DNA from: Anaerolineae bacterium
GTDB lineage: Bacteria > Chloroflexota > Anaerolineae > B4-G1 > SLSP01
Direction: 5' to 3'
DNA: 6,909 nt
NCBI GenBank assembly: GCA_021107605.1
Contig: JAIOSN010000008.1
Span: 1 to 6,909 of the forward strand
Position numbers and translations under genes: made by a program
Shown here: piece after piece, positions 1-4,384 of the stretch
How the letters are laid out: every line of letters starts with the position of its first letter
How positions within the stretch are numbered: the stretch's first letter is position 1
The notes under the pieces: model-generated
Databases searched by the model: none
What the model saw: the letters and a program-made list of their open reading frames with translations, nothing else
What the model was told of the DNA's origin: nothing

Positions 1-2
1 AC

Positions 3-338
3 GATAAGATCACCAATGACGCGCGCGGCGAGAGCTCGGATTCCATCCGTGTCCGTGTGGAGGAGGCCAGGCGCCGGCAACAGGAACGGCTCTCCGAGGT
101 GGGGATGGCCTGCAATGCCGACATGGGGCCGGGGGAGTTGCGAAAATACTGCCCTCTCAAACCGGATTCGCAAGCGCTAATTCGGGCGGCTATGAGCCAG
201 ATGCAGTTGAGCGCGCGGGGCTATCATCGCATCCTCAAAGTTTCGCGCACCATCGCCGATCTGGAGGGCGCCCCGGATATCAAGACCCATCATCTGGCGG
301 AAGCGTTGCAATATCGCACGCGGGTCTTGACTCTGTAA
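3..338 (+). CDS. comM: ComM/YifB-type Mg-chelatase-like AAA+ ATPase, C-terminal fragment
   Basis: The frame is open from base 3, so this is the last ~111 residues of a gene starting upstream (the full family is about 500 residues). It corresponds to the C-terminal Mg-chelatase-type domain. The visible landmarks are an arginine-rich helix (IRVRVEEARRRQQERL), then LSARGYHRILKVSRTIADLEG, and a terminal HLAEALQYR, the hallmark ending of the ComM/YifB family. In naturally transformable bacteria ComM is a hexameric helicase that drives branch migration of incoming DNA during recombination; many non-competent bacteria also carry it. The Walker motifs lie outside the window, so the ATPase core cannot be checked. 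A GTG at 57 could be mistaken for a start, but the upstream codons continue the family's alignment. The gene is followed by a repeat and then an apparently unrelated transaldolase. Family assignment is firm; the role in this organism is inferred. Confidence 0.9.
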   Translation, partial: DKITNDARGESSDSIRVRVEEARRRQQERLSEVGMACNADMGPGELRKYCPLKPDSQALIRAAMSQMQLSARGYHRILKVSRTIADLEGAPDIKTHHLAEALQYRTRVLTL

Positions 339-351
339 CCAGAAAGATTTC

Positions 352-428
352 ACCACGGAGGCACGGAGAGCGCAGAGATGTTGCACTTAACCTTCAGAAA
401 CTTATTTTTTTCTCCGTGTCTTCGTGGT
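352..428. repeat. Imperfect inverted repeat of the 'accacggag' environmental type
   Basis: The left arm 352-369 (accacggaggcacggaga) and right arm 411-428 (tctccgtgtcttcgtggt) are complementary at 16 of 18 positions. Both mismatches become G:U pairs in plus-strand RNA, so the transcript could form an 18-bp stem with a ~41-nt loop. A short T run (404-411) sits just inside the right arm. From memory, similar 'caccacggaggcacggag ... ctccgtgtcttcgtggt' elements occur between genes in many Chloroflexota and other environmental genomes. It lies between comM and the transaldolase gene, about 13 nt after one and 38 nt before the other. It may act as a terminator or mRNA-stabilising element, or be a small non-autonomous mobile repeat; the sequence does not decide. 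Confidence 0.75.
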
Positions 429-454
429 AAACTAACTTTTCATAATTAAACGTT

Positions 455-460
455 AGGAGG
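455..460 (+). promoter_or_regulatory. Shine-Dalgarno of the transaldolase gene
   Basis: AGGAGG lies 5 nt before the ATG at 466 and fixes that start. It is 26 nt downstream of the right arm of the inverted repeat, so the repeat does not mask it. Confidence 0.8.
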
Positions 461-465
461 CTCAA

Positions 466-1122
466 ATGGCGGAGATTTTCATCGATACGGCCAAGATAGC
501 GGAAATAAAAGCAGCGGCCGCCTGGGGGATTTTGGATGGGGTGACGACCAATCCCACGTTGATGTTTCGCGCGGGGACGGCCAACCGCAAGGAGCAGACG
601 CTCAAGATCGTGGAGATCGTGCAAGGCTCCGTGAGCGCGGAGGTGATCAGCACTGACGCCGACGGGATGGTTGCGGAAGCGCGGGAGATTCTTTCCTGGT
701 CGGAGCATGTTTACGTCAAAATCCCCGCCATCGCGGAGGGACTCAAGGCGATGCAAGAGATCTCTTCGTGGCCCAACGGGCGCATCAACGCGACATTGAT
801 CTTCTCGGCGAACCAAGCTTACCTGGTCGCGCGGGCCGGCGCGAGTTACGCCTCTATCTTCATGGGGCGGCTGGATGACGCCGGATTGGACGGCATCCAA
901 GTGCTCCAGGAGACCCGTCAGATCTTCGACAACTATGGACTGCCCTGCAAAGTGTTGGCGGCCAGCATTCGTAGCACTTATCACGTTACCCAATCATTGC
1001 TGGTCGGCGCGGATATTCTCACCATGCCCTACGGCGTGCTCCAAAAGATGATTTCCAGTCCCTTTACGGACGTTGGCTTGGAGAAATTCCTGGCGGATTG
1101 GGAGAAAGTAGCGGGGAAGTAG
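466..1122 (+). CDS. tal: Transaldolase, small TalC/FSA-family type
   Basis: The 218-residue protein has the length and single-domain TIM-barrel layout of the small transaldolase / fructose-6-phosphate aldolase family. Visible landmarks are D7 in the opening FIDTA strand, GVTTNP at 25-30, the Schiff-base lysine K85 in YVKIPAIAEGL, N108-T110, R135 in FMGRLDD, VLAASIRS at 163-170, and a final helix ending in DWEKV. Two positions separate the functions. E59 (SAEVIS) stands where E. coli FSA has Gln, and F132 stands where FSA has Tyr131; both match true transaldolases. The predicted reaction is therefore transfer of a dihydroxyacetone unit between sugar phosphates in the cytosolic non-oxidative pentose phosphate pathway. 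The start is supported by AGGAGG at 455-460, five bases before the ATG. No clear promoter is visible upstream. It could still have FSA side activity. Confidence 0.9.
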   Translation: MAEIFIDTAKIAEIKAAAAWGILDGVTTNPTLMFRAGTANRKEQTLKIVEIVQGSVSAEVISTDADGMVAEAREILSWSEHVYVKIPAIAEGLKAMQEISSWPNGRINATLIFSANQAYLVARAGASYASIFMGRLDDAGLDGIQVLQETRQIFDNYGLPCKVLAASIRSTYHVTQSLLVGADILTMPYGVLQKMISSPFTDVGLEKFLADWEKVAGK

Positions 1123-1140
1123 TCCGGTAGCGTAACTACA

Positions 1141-1173
1141 AACACCCCGCCTCTAACAAAGAGCCGGGGTGTT
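1141..1173. terminator. Hairpin between convergent genes, likely bidirectional terminator
   Basis: The arms 1141-1154 (aacaccccgcctct) and 1160-1173 (agagccggggtgtt) pair at 13 of 14 positions around the 5-nt loop aacaa. The hairpin begins 19 nt after the transaldolase stop and lies 22 nt beyond the stop of the minus-strand gene at 1195. It is therefore placed to end both convergent transcripts. The T-tails are poor on either strand (gttatct on plus, gtttgtagtt on minus), so termination efficiency is uncertain. Confidence 0.65.
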
Positions 1174-1194
1174 ATCTATGGTCTCGCTCTAAGG

Positions 1195-1539
1195 TTACGA
1201 GTAATTTCTCAGCACCAGCGGGAGGAAGATACGGTAGGTGAATCTCTGCCAATAGCCAGCGTGGTTTTTGAAGTGCGAGCTAGCTATCCAACCGGTTGTA
1301 GGCTGACCCAGCGTTGATCTGATTTGGAAGTGAGCGGAGGCTATCTTGCCGCCTCCAGTCCCAACTACATTCCAATCCAACCCGAAATGAGCTGACCCCA
1401 TCTGCGCCGTGCCAAAAGGTCCGGATGCGGCTAGCGCAGGTCGCCGGGCTGCAGCTGTTTGATTGGTCAGCAACACTATGAGAGCTAGCGCCAACAGCCC
1501 CACCAACGTAAGCCCCCAAATCTTTTTGTCTCCTCTCAT
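1195..1539 (-). CDS. Small secreted protein with 19-residue repeat and FLPLVLR-type C-terminus
   Basis: The 114-residue protein begins with a basic N-terminus (MRGDKK) and one hydrophobic segment at about residues 8-25, followed by Ala-rich sequence around 28-39. This fits a Sec signal peptide or N-terminal anchor. The exported part has three evenly spaced motifs: SAHF at 49-52, SAHF at 68-71 and SSHF at 87-90, exactly 19 residues apart, with Gly-rich links (GTGGGK, LGQPTTGW). It ends YRIFLPLVLRNYS. From memory, short secreted proteins of this style, with S-x-[HN]-[FY] repeats and a terminal hhLPLVhR tail, recur in Chloroflexota, but no function is established to my knowledge. It is the downstream gene of the lipoprotein operon. 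Its TAAGGAGGT ribosome site overlaps the upstream stop codon, so the two are probably translationally coupled. An envelope or surface role is inferred. Confidence 0.8.
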   Translation of the reverse strand: MRGDKKIWGLTLVGLLALALIVLLTNQTAAARRPALAASGPFGTAQMGSAHFGLDWNVVGTGGGKIASAHFQIRSTLGQPTTGWIASSHFKNHAGYWQRFTYRIFLPLVLRNYS

Positions 1540-1544
1540 GGCAG

Positions 1545-1553
1545 ACCTCCTTA
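1545..1553 (-). promoter_or_regulatory. Shine-Dalgarno overlapping the upstream stop codon
   Basis: Read on the minus strand, the TAA stop of the lipoprotein gene (1553-1551) is the first part of TAAGGAGGT. This is a near-perfect ribosome site ending five bases before the ATG at 1539. The arrangement supports one mRNA and coupled translation of the two secreted proteins. Confidence 0.75.
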
Positions 1554-2657
1554 CTCATCATCTGCTTGCAGATTGGCAGAAACCGGCTCCAGTCGTGCTG
1601 TCTCGTAGCCCAACCGCTTGGCGACGAGGCGATAATCAAAAGCAATGCCCGCAGTCCCGCCGCCCAGCTCGCGTACCGTGAAGGAGGTAGCTGTTTTCTC
1701 CGCCACGTAGAGGCCGTGGCAATCTCCCAATGGGGTGAGGAACACATGATAATCCTCACTTAAGTTGACCGTCTGGGCAAAGAGCAGTTCAATTTCCACC
1801 ACGGCCTCGCCGTTCTTCAGGGACGCCGCGCCGAAGTCCTCGAACCAGTTTTCTGTGCTCTGAACGGTATAGAGACTCACTCTCTTGTCTCCTGCGTCTA
1901 CTTCAGATTGGTATGTTGATGCTGTATGATTGCCATTCTCATCAACATACCATACCATATTACCTGCCCCATTGCGGATACGAAAATAGCCAGTACTGTT
2001 AGCATCGTGGTCTAAAAAAAGCTCGATATCATCGTGACTGTACAGGTATAGGTCACTAGAGCTACTACTCATATCACTATGAATGCTAGCTCCTGAACCT
2101 ATGGGGTTGACGATCTCTATTCCTTGCTCACCGACCACGCGCAATGCGGGCAAGGCCGGATCGCTCCCCCCCACATCGTTGCCGTCATACGAGTTTACTA
2201 CGTTGAGGATAGCTTTTGCTCCACTCGCCCCATGGATGACTGTACTCATCGTGGTGGAAATGTAAGCGCCGGGCATCAGTGTAAAGGCATAAGGTGCGCC
2301 ATATAGACGCTGCCGAGGGGTTAAGGTTTCGGTATCAACTTCTACCTCCAGCCACAATGGTTGGGAAAGATCCTCCGTCCCTATCCCGGCTACAATGCTA
2401 GTGGGGCCCACCTCGGTATCAAAGAGGCCATCTTCCACCGTCAACGTCTTGGTTTCCTCATAAAGAGCCGTGCCGCCAGTATCGCTCTTGTAGAGCCTGA
2501 AGGTAAACGAGTAGTCGCCATTTAGGGGAGTTCCATTTTCGTCGGTCAGGCGGCCCTGGTAGGTGAACTGCGGATTGAGTCCACAACCGGCGCTGAGTAA
2601 AGCTATGGTCAACAGAACTGTCGCTAATCCAGCTACTGAGAGAATTTTGTGTTTCAT
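1551..2657 (-). CDS. Modular surface lipoprotein with N-terminal beta domain and C-terminal 'DFG...VFLTP...YRLVAKR' domain
   Basis: The 368-residue protein opens with MKHK, a hydrophobic stretch at 6-21 and LSAGC (C25), a near-canonical lipobox; no Asp follows at +2. Residues 30-126 form a domain I recognise from many environmental surface proteins: FTYQGRLTDENGTPLNGDYSFTFRLY, then a GLFDTEVG turn, LWLEVEV, and closing LTPRQRLYGAPYAF. Residues 130-255 are Ser/Asp/Asn-rich and stalk-like, ending YFRIRNGAGNMVWYVDENGN, a pattern like tail-fibre beta-stalk turns. Residues 270-350 form a compact module with ENWFEDFGAASL, YHVFLTPLGDCHGLYV, FTVRELGGG and YRLVAKR, also recurrent at the ends of such proteins. 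The start has AAGGAG eight bases upstream. It is probably a membrane-anchored extracellular protein. Adhesion or structure is plausible, but no enzymatic motif is seen and the function is unknown. Confidence 0.85.
   Translation of the reverse strand: MKHKILSVAGLATVLLTIALLSAGCGLNPQFTYQGRLTDENGTPLNGDYSFTFRLYKSDTGGTALYEETKTLTVEDGLFDTEVGPTSIVAGIGTEDLSQPLWLEVEVDTETLTPRQRLYGAPYAFTLMPGAYISTTMSTVIHGASGAKAILNVVNSYDGNDVGGSDPALPALRVVGEQGIEIVNPIGSGASIHSDMSSSSSDLYLYSHDDIELFLDHDANSTGYFRIRNGAGNMVWYVDENGNHTASTYQSEVDAGDKRVSLYTVQSTENWFEDFGAASLKNGEAVVEIELLFAQTVNLSEDYHVFLTPLGDCHGLYVAEKTATSFTVRELGGGTAGIAFDYRLVAKRLGYETARLEPVSANLQADDE
1909..1952. repeat. Perfect 12-bp inverted repeat inside the lipoprotein gene
   Basis: TGGTATGTTGAT at 1909-1920 is exactly complementary to ATCAACATACCA at 1941-1952, with a 20-nt loop. 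It lies in the part of the gene encoding the end of the stalk (around VWYVDENGN to STYQ). Flanking sequence (about 1900-2120) appears more AT-rich than the gene's ends. In the mRNA it would form a stable hairpin. No target duplication or other sign of insertion is visible. Confidence 0.6.
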
Positions 2658-2688
2658 CGTCGTCTCCTTTGCTAACTAGATCACATTT

Positions 2689-2735
2689 AACTGATTTCAA
2701 CCAGTTGAGCTGCAAGTGCGCAGAAAGAAAGCTCA
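2689..2735. repeat. Two short inverted repeats before the lipoprotein gene
   Basis: AACTG (2689-2693) pairs with CAGTT (2702-2706), and TGAGCT (2706-2711) pairs with AGCTCA (2730-2735). Both lie in the 92-nt stretch between the possible small ORF and the lipoprotein start. In the minus-strand transcript they give two adjacent small hairpins with no U-tract, so they do not form a standard terminator. They could be mRNA structure or an operator; chance is also possible given the arm lengths. Confidence 0.3.
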
Positions 2736-2749
2736 CACAATGGCTAAAG

Positions 2750-2896
2750 CTATTTAGCTCTCAGTCCGGAACTACATAGATATAATAGCGTATGGCATGT
2801 TCCGTTTGGAGAAACTTTATGCCACACGCAATACACAACACAACCCAGACAGAGCTCCTCACTCATTTGAAACGCACTCATATGATTTTCGTGCAT
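2750..2896 (-). CDS. Possible 48-residue Cys-rich small protein or leader peptide
   Basis: This short frame reads MHENHMSAFQMSEELCLGCV and continues to a TAG. It contains five cysteines (C16, C19, C23, C34, C41), including C-x2-C-x3-C. What supports it is its setting: AGGAGGT lies immediately upstream, ending four bases before the ATG, and a consensus TTGACA/TATACT promoter starts transcription about 63 nt before the ATG. The lipoprotein gene begins 92 nt after its stop, so it would be the first gene of that operon. The sequence matches no family I recognise and lacks clear secondary-structure character. It may be a metal-binding microprotein, a regulatory leader peptide, or a fortuitous frame in a long 5' leader. 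No signal peptide or long hydrophobic helix is evident. Confidence 0.4.
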   Translation of the reverse strand: MHENHMSAFQMSEELCLGCVVYCVWHKVSPNGTCHTLLYLCSSGLRAK

Positions 2897-2904
2897 ATAC
2901 ACCT

Positions 2905-2950
2905 CCTGGTAAGCTTGTAAAGTCACCTGGTCAACAATAGACGAGCCAGG
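2905..2950 (-). promoter_or_regulatory. Leader with competing pairings near a ribosome site
   Basis: In the minus-strand transcript, CCTGG (2950-2946) can pair with either of two downstream CCAGG copies, at 2930-2926 or 2909-2905. The second copy overlaps the AGGAGGT ribosome site of the small ORF. The two alternatives would leave that site free or partly masked. The stems are only 5 bp, so this is a weak candidate for structure-controlled translation. Confidence 0.25.
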
Positions 2951-2965
2951 GAAAATCTATTTTTT

Positions 2966-2994
2966 AGTATAAGGGGTTTGAGAACAGATGTCAA
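2966..2994 (-). promoter_or_regulatory. Consensus sigma70 promoter of the lipoprotein operon
   Basis: On the minus strand, TTGACA (2994-2989) and TATACT (2971-2966) are separated by exactly 17 bp. That is a perfect -35 box, a 5/6 -10 box and the ideal spacing. Initiation is expected near 2958-2960, about 63 nt before the small ORF's ATG and about 300 nt before the lipoprotein ATG. The overlapping palindromes CAACGTTG (2992-2999) and GTTGCAAC (2996-3003) abut the -35 and could be an operator. Confidence 0.75.
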
Positions 2995-3012
2995 CGTTGC
3001 AACTTGGTTAGA

Positions 3013-3040
3013 TTGACAGCCGCCTCACTCCGTCTATACT
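3013..3040 (+). promoter_or_regulatory. Strong divergent sigma70-type promoter
   Basis: TTGACA (3013-3018) and TATACT (3035-3040) are 16 bp apart on the plus strand. Expected initiation is near 3047, leaving a ~265-nt leader before the Roadblock gene. No well-formed gene is visible in that leader. The -35 box lies 18 bp from the -35 of the minus-strand promoter, and the two -10 hexamers are identical. Confidence 0.65.
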
Positions 3041-3247
3041 AATCTAGCTGCACCATGATCATTTCGAGGTCGTTTTGTGAGAGCAACCCTATCTGCTCAC
3101 CAAACTCTGGGCGTGGGGAGCGCTGATCTTGGCGCCGGCGGGGAATCTGAAAATCCCGTATCGTCACTCTGCTAAAAACGCAGTTGCAAATCTGATATTG
3201 TTGTATACAATAAGCAGGTATGAAAACCTACTCATAATTTTAACATC
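3041..3247 (+). other. Non-coding leader or spacer between two plus-strand promoters
   Basis: No ORF with a ribosome site is seen here. Small hairpins are possible: a GTGA/GCA bulged stem with TGCTCAC around 3077-3101, and GGGA...TCCC around 3141-3157. If transcription begins near 3047, this becomes part of a long 5' UTR of the signalling operon. I recognise no known riboswitch core. Confidence 0.35.
3201..3210. promoter_or_regulatory. TTGTATACAA palindrome, candidate GntR-type operator
   Basis: TTGTATACAA is a perfect 10-bp palindrome lying 38 bp upstream of the second -35 box. It resembles the TTGTATACAA / TNGTNNNACNA sites bound by many FCD-subfamily GntR regulators. No GntR gene is in the window, so the assignment is by motif only. 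Confidence 0.3.
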
Positions 3248-3275
3248 TTGACAACGATTTTTCCTATGGTAATCT
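3248..3275 (+). promoter_or_regulatory. Proximal promoter of the Roadblock-V4R-regulator operon
   Basis: A perfect TTGACA (3248-3253) is followed after 16 bp by TAATCT (3270-3275), preceded by TGG as an extended -10 element. Initiation near 3282 would give a ~30-nt leader ending in the GGAGG site. The -10 is poor (3/6), offset by the perfect -35 and the extension. Confidence 0.5.
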
Positions 3276-3311
3276 TTTGTAATTCTGTGATTCCAAAATG
3301 GAGGAATAATT

Positions 3312-3686
3312 ATGGTATCTCGATCTCGTGCTGAACGGATGGTGGGACGGTTACGCGATTTGCAAAGCAGTAGCCCCGATATTGAGGCGGCAGCTATCGT
3401 TAGTGTGGATGGCCTGCCGATCGCCTCATCGTTACCTCAAGGGGTAGAAGAAGATCGCGTCTCCGCTATGTCTGCAGCTATGCTCTCGTTGGGTGAACGC
3501 ATCGCCAGTGAATTGGGCCGGGGCATGTTAGATGAAGTTTATGTCAGAGGTGAGAAAGGCTATGTCATTCTGCGGGCAATAGGGGAAGAAGCTGTTCTCA
3601 CTGTATTGGCGCGCCAACAGGCAAAATTGGGTTTGCTCTTCTTGGATATGCGTCGTGCTGCTGAAGAATTCTCGGTTATCCTCTAA
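3312..3686 (+). CDS. Roadblock/LC7 domain protein (MglB-like)
   Basis: The 124-residue protein is a single Roadblock/LC7 domain. It has an N-terminal amphipathic helix (AERMVGRLRDLQ), the signature strand-turn-strand AAAIVSVDGLPIAS at 26-39, a central helix (SAMSAAMLSLGERIASELG), the strand pair EVYVRGEKGYVILRAI at 75-90, and the C-terminal helix KLGLLFLDMRRAAEEF. Roadblock proteins form dimers that bind Ras-like GTPases; bacterial MglB activates the GTPase MglA in polarity and motility. No GTPase gene is in the window. It heads a co-directional set with a V4R protein and a response regulator, with only 11 nt to the next start. GGAGG at 3300-3304, seven bases before the ATG, supports the start. 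The domain call is firm; the partner and process are inferred. Confidence 0.9.
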   Translation: MVSRSRAERMVGRLRDLQSSSPDIEAAAIVSVDGLPIASSLPQGVEEDRVSAMSAAMLSLGERIASELGRGMLDEVYVRGEKGYVILRAIGEEAVLTVLARQQAKLGLLFLDMRRAAEEFSVIL

Positions 3687-3692
3687 AGGAGG
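3685..3692 (+). promoter_or_regulatory. Shine-Dalgarno overlapping the Roadblock stop codon
   Basis: AAAGGAGG begins inside the TAA stop (3684-3686) and ends 5 nt before the ATG at 3698. This supports coupled translation of the Roadblock and V4R proteins at matched amounts. Confidence 0.75.
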
Positions 3693-3697
3693 CTTCC

Positions 3698-4339
3698 ATG
3701 GCTAGTATGCCTGAACCCAGTGGATTTTATTATCCAGATCGCTTCGCACTGATTCTCTTGAATGCAATAGAAGAAATCATGGGGCGCAATGGACTGAATG
3801 CTATTTTGAACATGGGTGGCTTGAGTGCCTGGATCGAAAATCCACCACCAGATGATATGAAGAAGTCCGAGTTTGATTTTGCCTACATGGCCGCCCTCAA
3901 CGAGGCTCTGGAAGAGATGTACGGGCCGCGTGGTGGACGTGGTTTGCAACTACGGCTAGGGCGCGTACTCTTCGCCGAGGGGCTGGCTAATTTTGGGTCG
4001 TTGGTCGGTGCCAGTGATTTGGCGTTCAAAGTATTACCGCTCAAGATCAAGTTGAAGGCCGGGCTACCGGCGATCGCGCAAGTCTTCGATTCCTTGAGTG
4101 ACCAGACCTCCTATGTTACGGACCCCGGTGGCGACCATTATCTCTATCATATCGCTCGCTGTTCCATGTGTTGGGAACGTACGTCAGATCGCCCGATATG
4201 TTTTATCGCTGCGGGTATCATTGAGGAAGCGTTACGTTGGATCAGCGGGGGCCATACATTCCGCGTTGATGAGATTACTTGTATTGCGATGGGCGATGAA
4301 GAGTGCAAATACGCTGTCTATAAGGAGCCTTTAGGTTAA
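3698..4339 (+). CDS. V4R (4-vinyl-reductase-type) ligand-binding domain protein
   Basis: The 213-residue protein has an N-terminal helical region (residues 10-80) and a C-terminal V4R domain (about 85-210). The recognisable stretch runs from HIARCSMCWE through GIIEEALRWISGG to FRVDEITCIAMGDEECKYAVY. Five cysteines (C155, C158, C168, C195, C203) sit where V4R domains often carry a metal-binding set, and the closing EITC...GDEECKY is diagnostic. V4R domains bind small hydrophobic molecules, as in the XylR/DmpR sensor regions, and occur in BchJ. The fold is related to Bet3 of the eukaryotic TRAPP complex. There is no DNA-binding, kinase or membrane segment, so it is probably a cytosolic sensor passing its state to neighbours. 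It is translationally coupled to the Roadblock gene and lies 45 nt before the regulator. The ligand is unknown. Confidence 0.85.
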   Translation: MASMPEPSGFYYPDRFALILLNAIEEIMGRNGLNAILNMGGLSAWIENPPPDDMKKSEFDFAYMAALNEALEEMYGPRGGRGLQLRLGRVLFAEGLANFGSLVGASDLAFKVLPLKIKLKAGLPAIAQVFDSLSDQTSYVTDPGGDHYLYHIARCSMCWERTSDRPICFIAAGIIEEALRWISGGHTFRVDEITCIAMGDEECKYAVYKEPLG

Positions 4340-4350
4340 CGTTTAGCGCT

Positions 4351-4374
4351 CCTTGTTTAGTTCAAACTTTAAGG
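4351..4374 (+). promoter_or_regulatory. Small hairpin covering the regulator's possible ribosome site
   Basis: CCTTGTTT (4351-4358) can pair with AAAC (4364-4367) and, across a 3-nt bulge, with AAGG (4371-4374). That AAGG is one of the two weak Shine-Dalgarno candidates for the ATG at 4385; the other is GGGA at 4377-4380. Such a stem could lower the regulator's translation relative to the two upstream genes. The pairing is weak. Confidence 0.25.
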
Positions 4375-4384
4375 TTGGGAATCT

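Noticed and set aside
441..446. CATAAT as a -10 box for the transaldolase gene
   Set aside because: No -35 match lies at a proper distance, and initiation would fall within the ribosome site.
394..993. Long minus-strand open frame (199 codons)
   Set aside because: It lies antisense to the well-supported transaldolase gene, has no ribosome site and its composition (Arg/His-rich) is typical of an antisense shadow.
1280..1759. Minus-strand 159-codon frame spanning the junction of the two secreted-protein genes
   Set aside because: It overlaps both supported genes in another frame and matches no family pattern.
2781..2786. Perfect TATAAT on the plus strand
   Set aside because: There is no -35 box at 16-18 bp and no gene follows on that strand.
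2860..2881. Two CACTCAT copies 15 bp apart as a CRISPR-like or operator repeat
   Set aside because: The unit is only 7 bp with two copies and lies inside the possible small ORF; not distinguishable from chance.
3055..3126. 23-codon ORF starting just after the distal plus-strand promoter
   Set aside because: No Shine-Dalgarno sequence lies before the ATG and it resembles no known leader peptide.
3081..3251. Open stretch of 56 codons reading LWAWGALILAPAG, membrane-like in appearance
   Set aside because: It has no ATG or GTG start and no ribosome site, and overlaps promoter elements; probably chance, or at most a decayed remnant.
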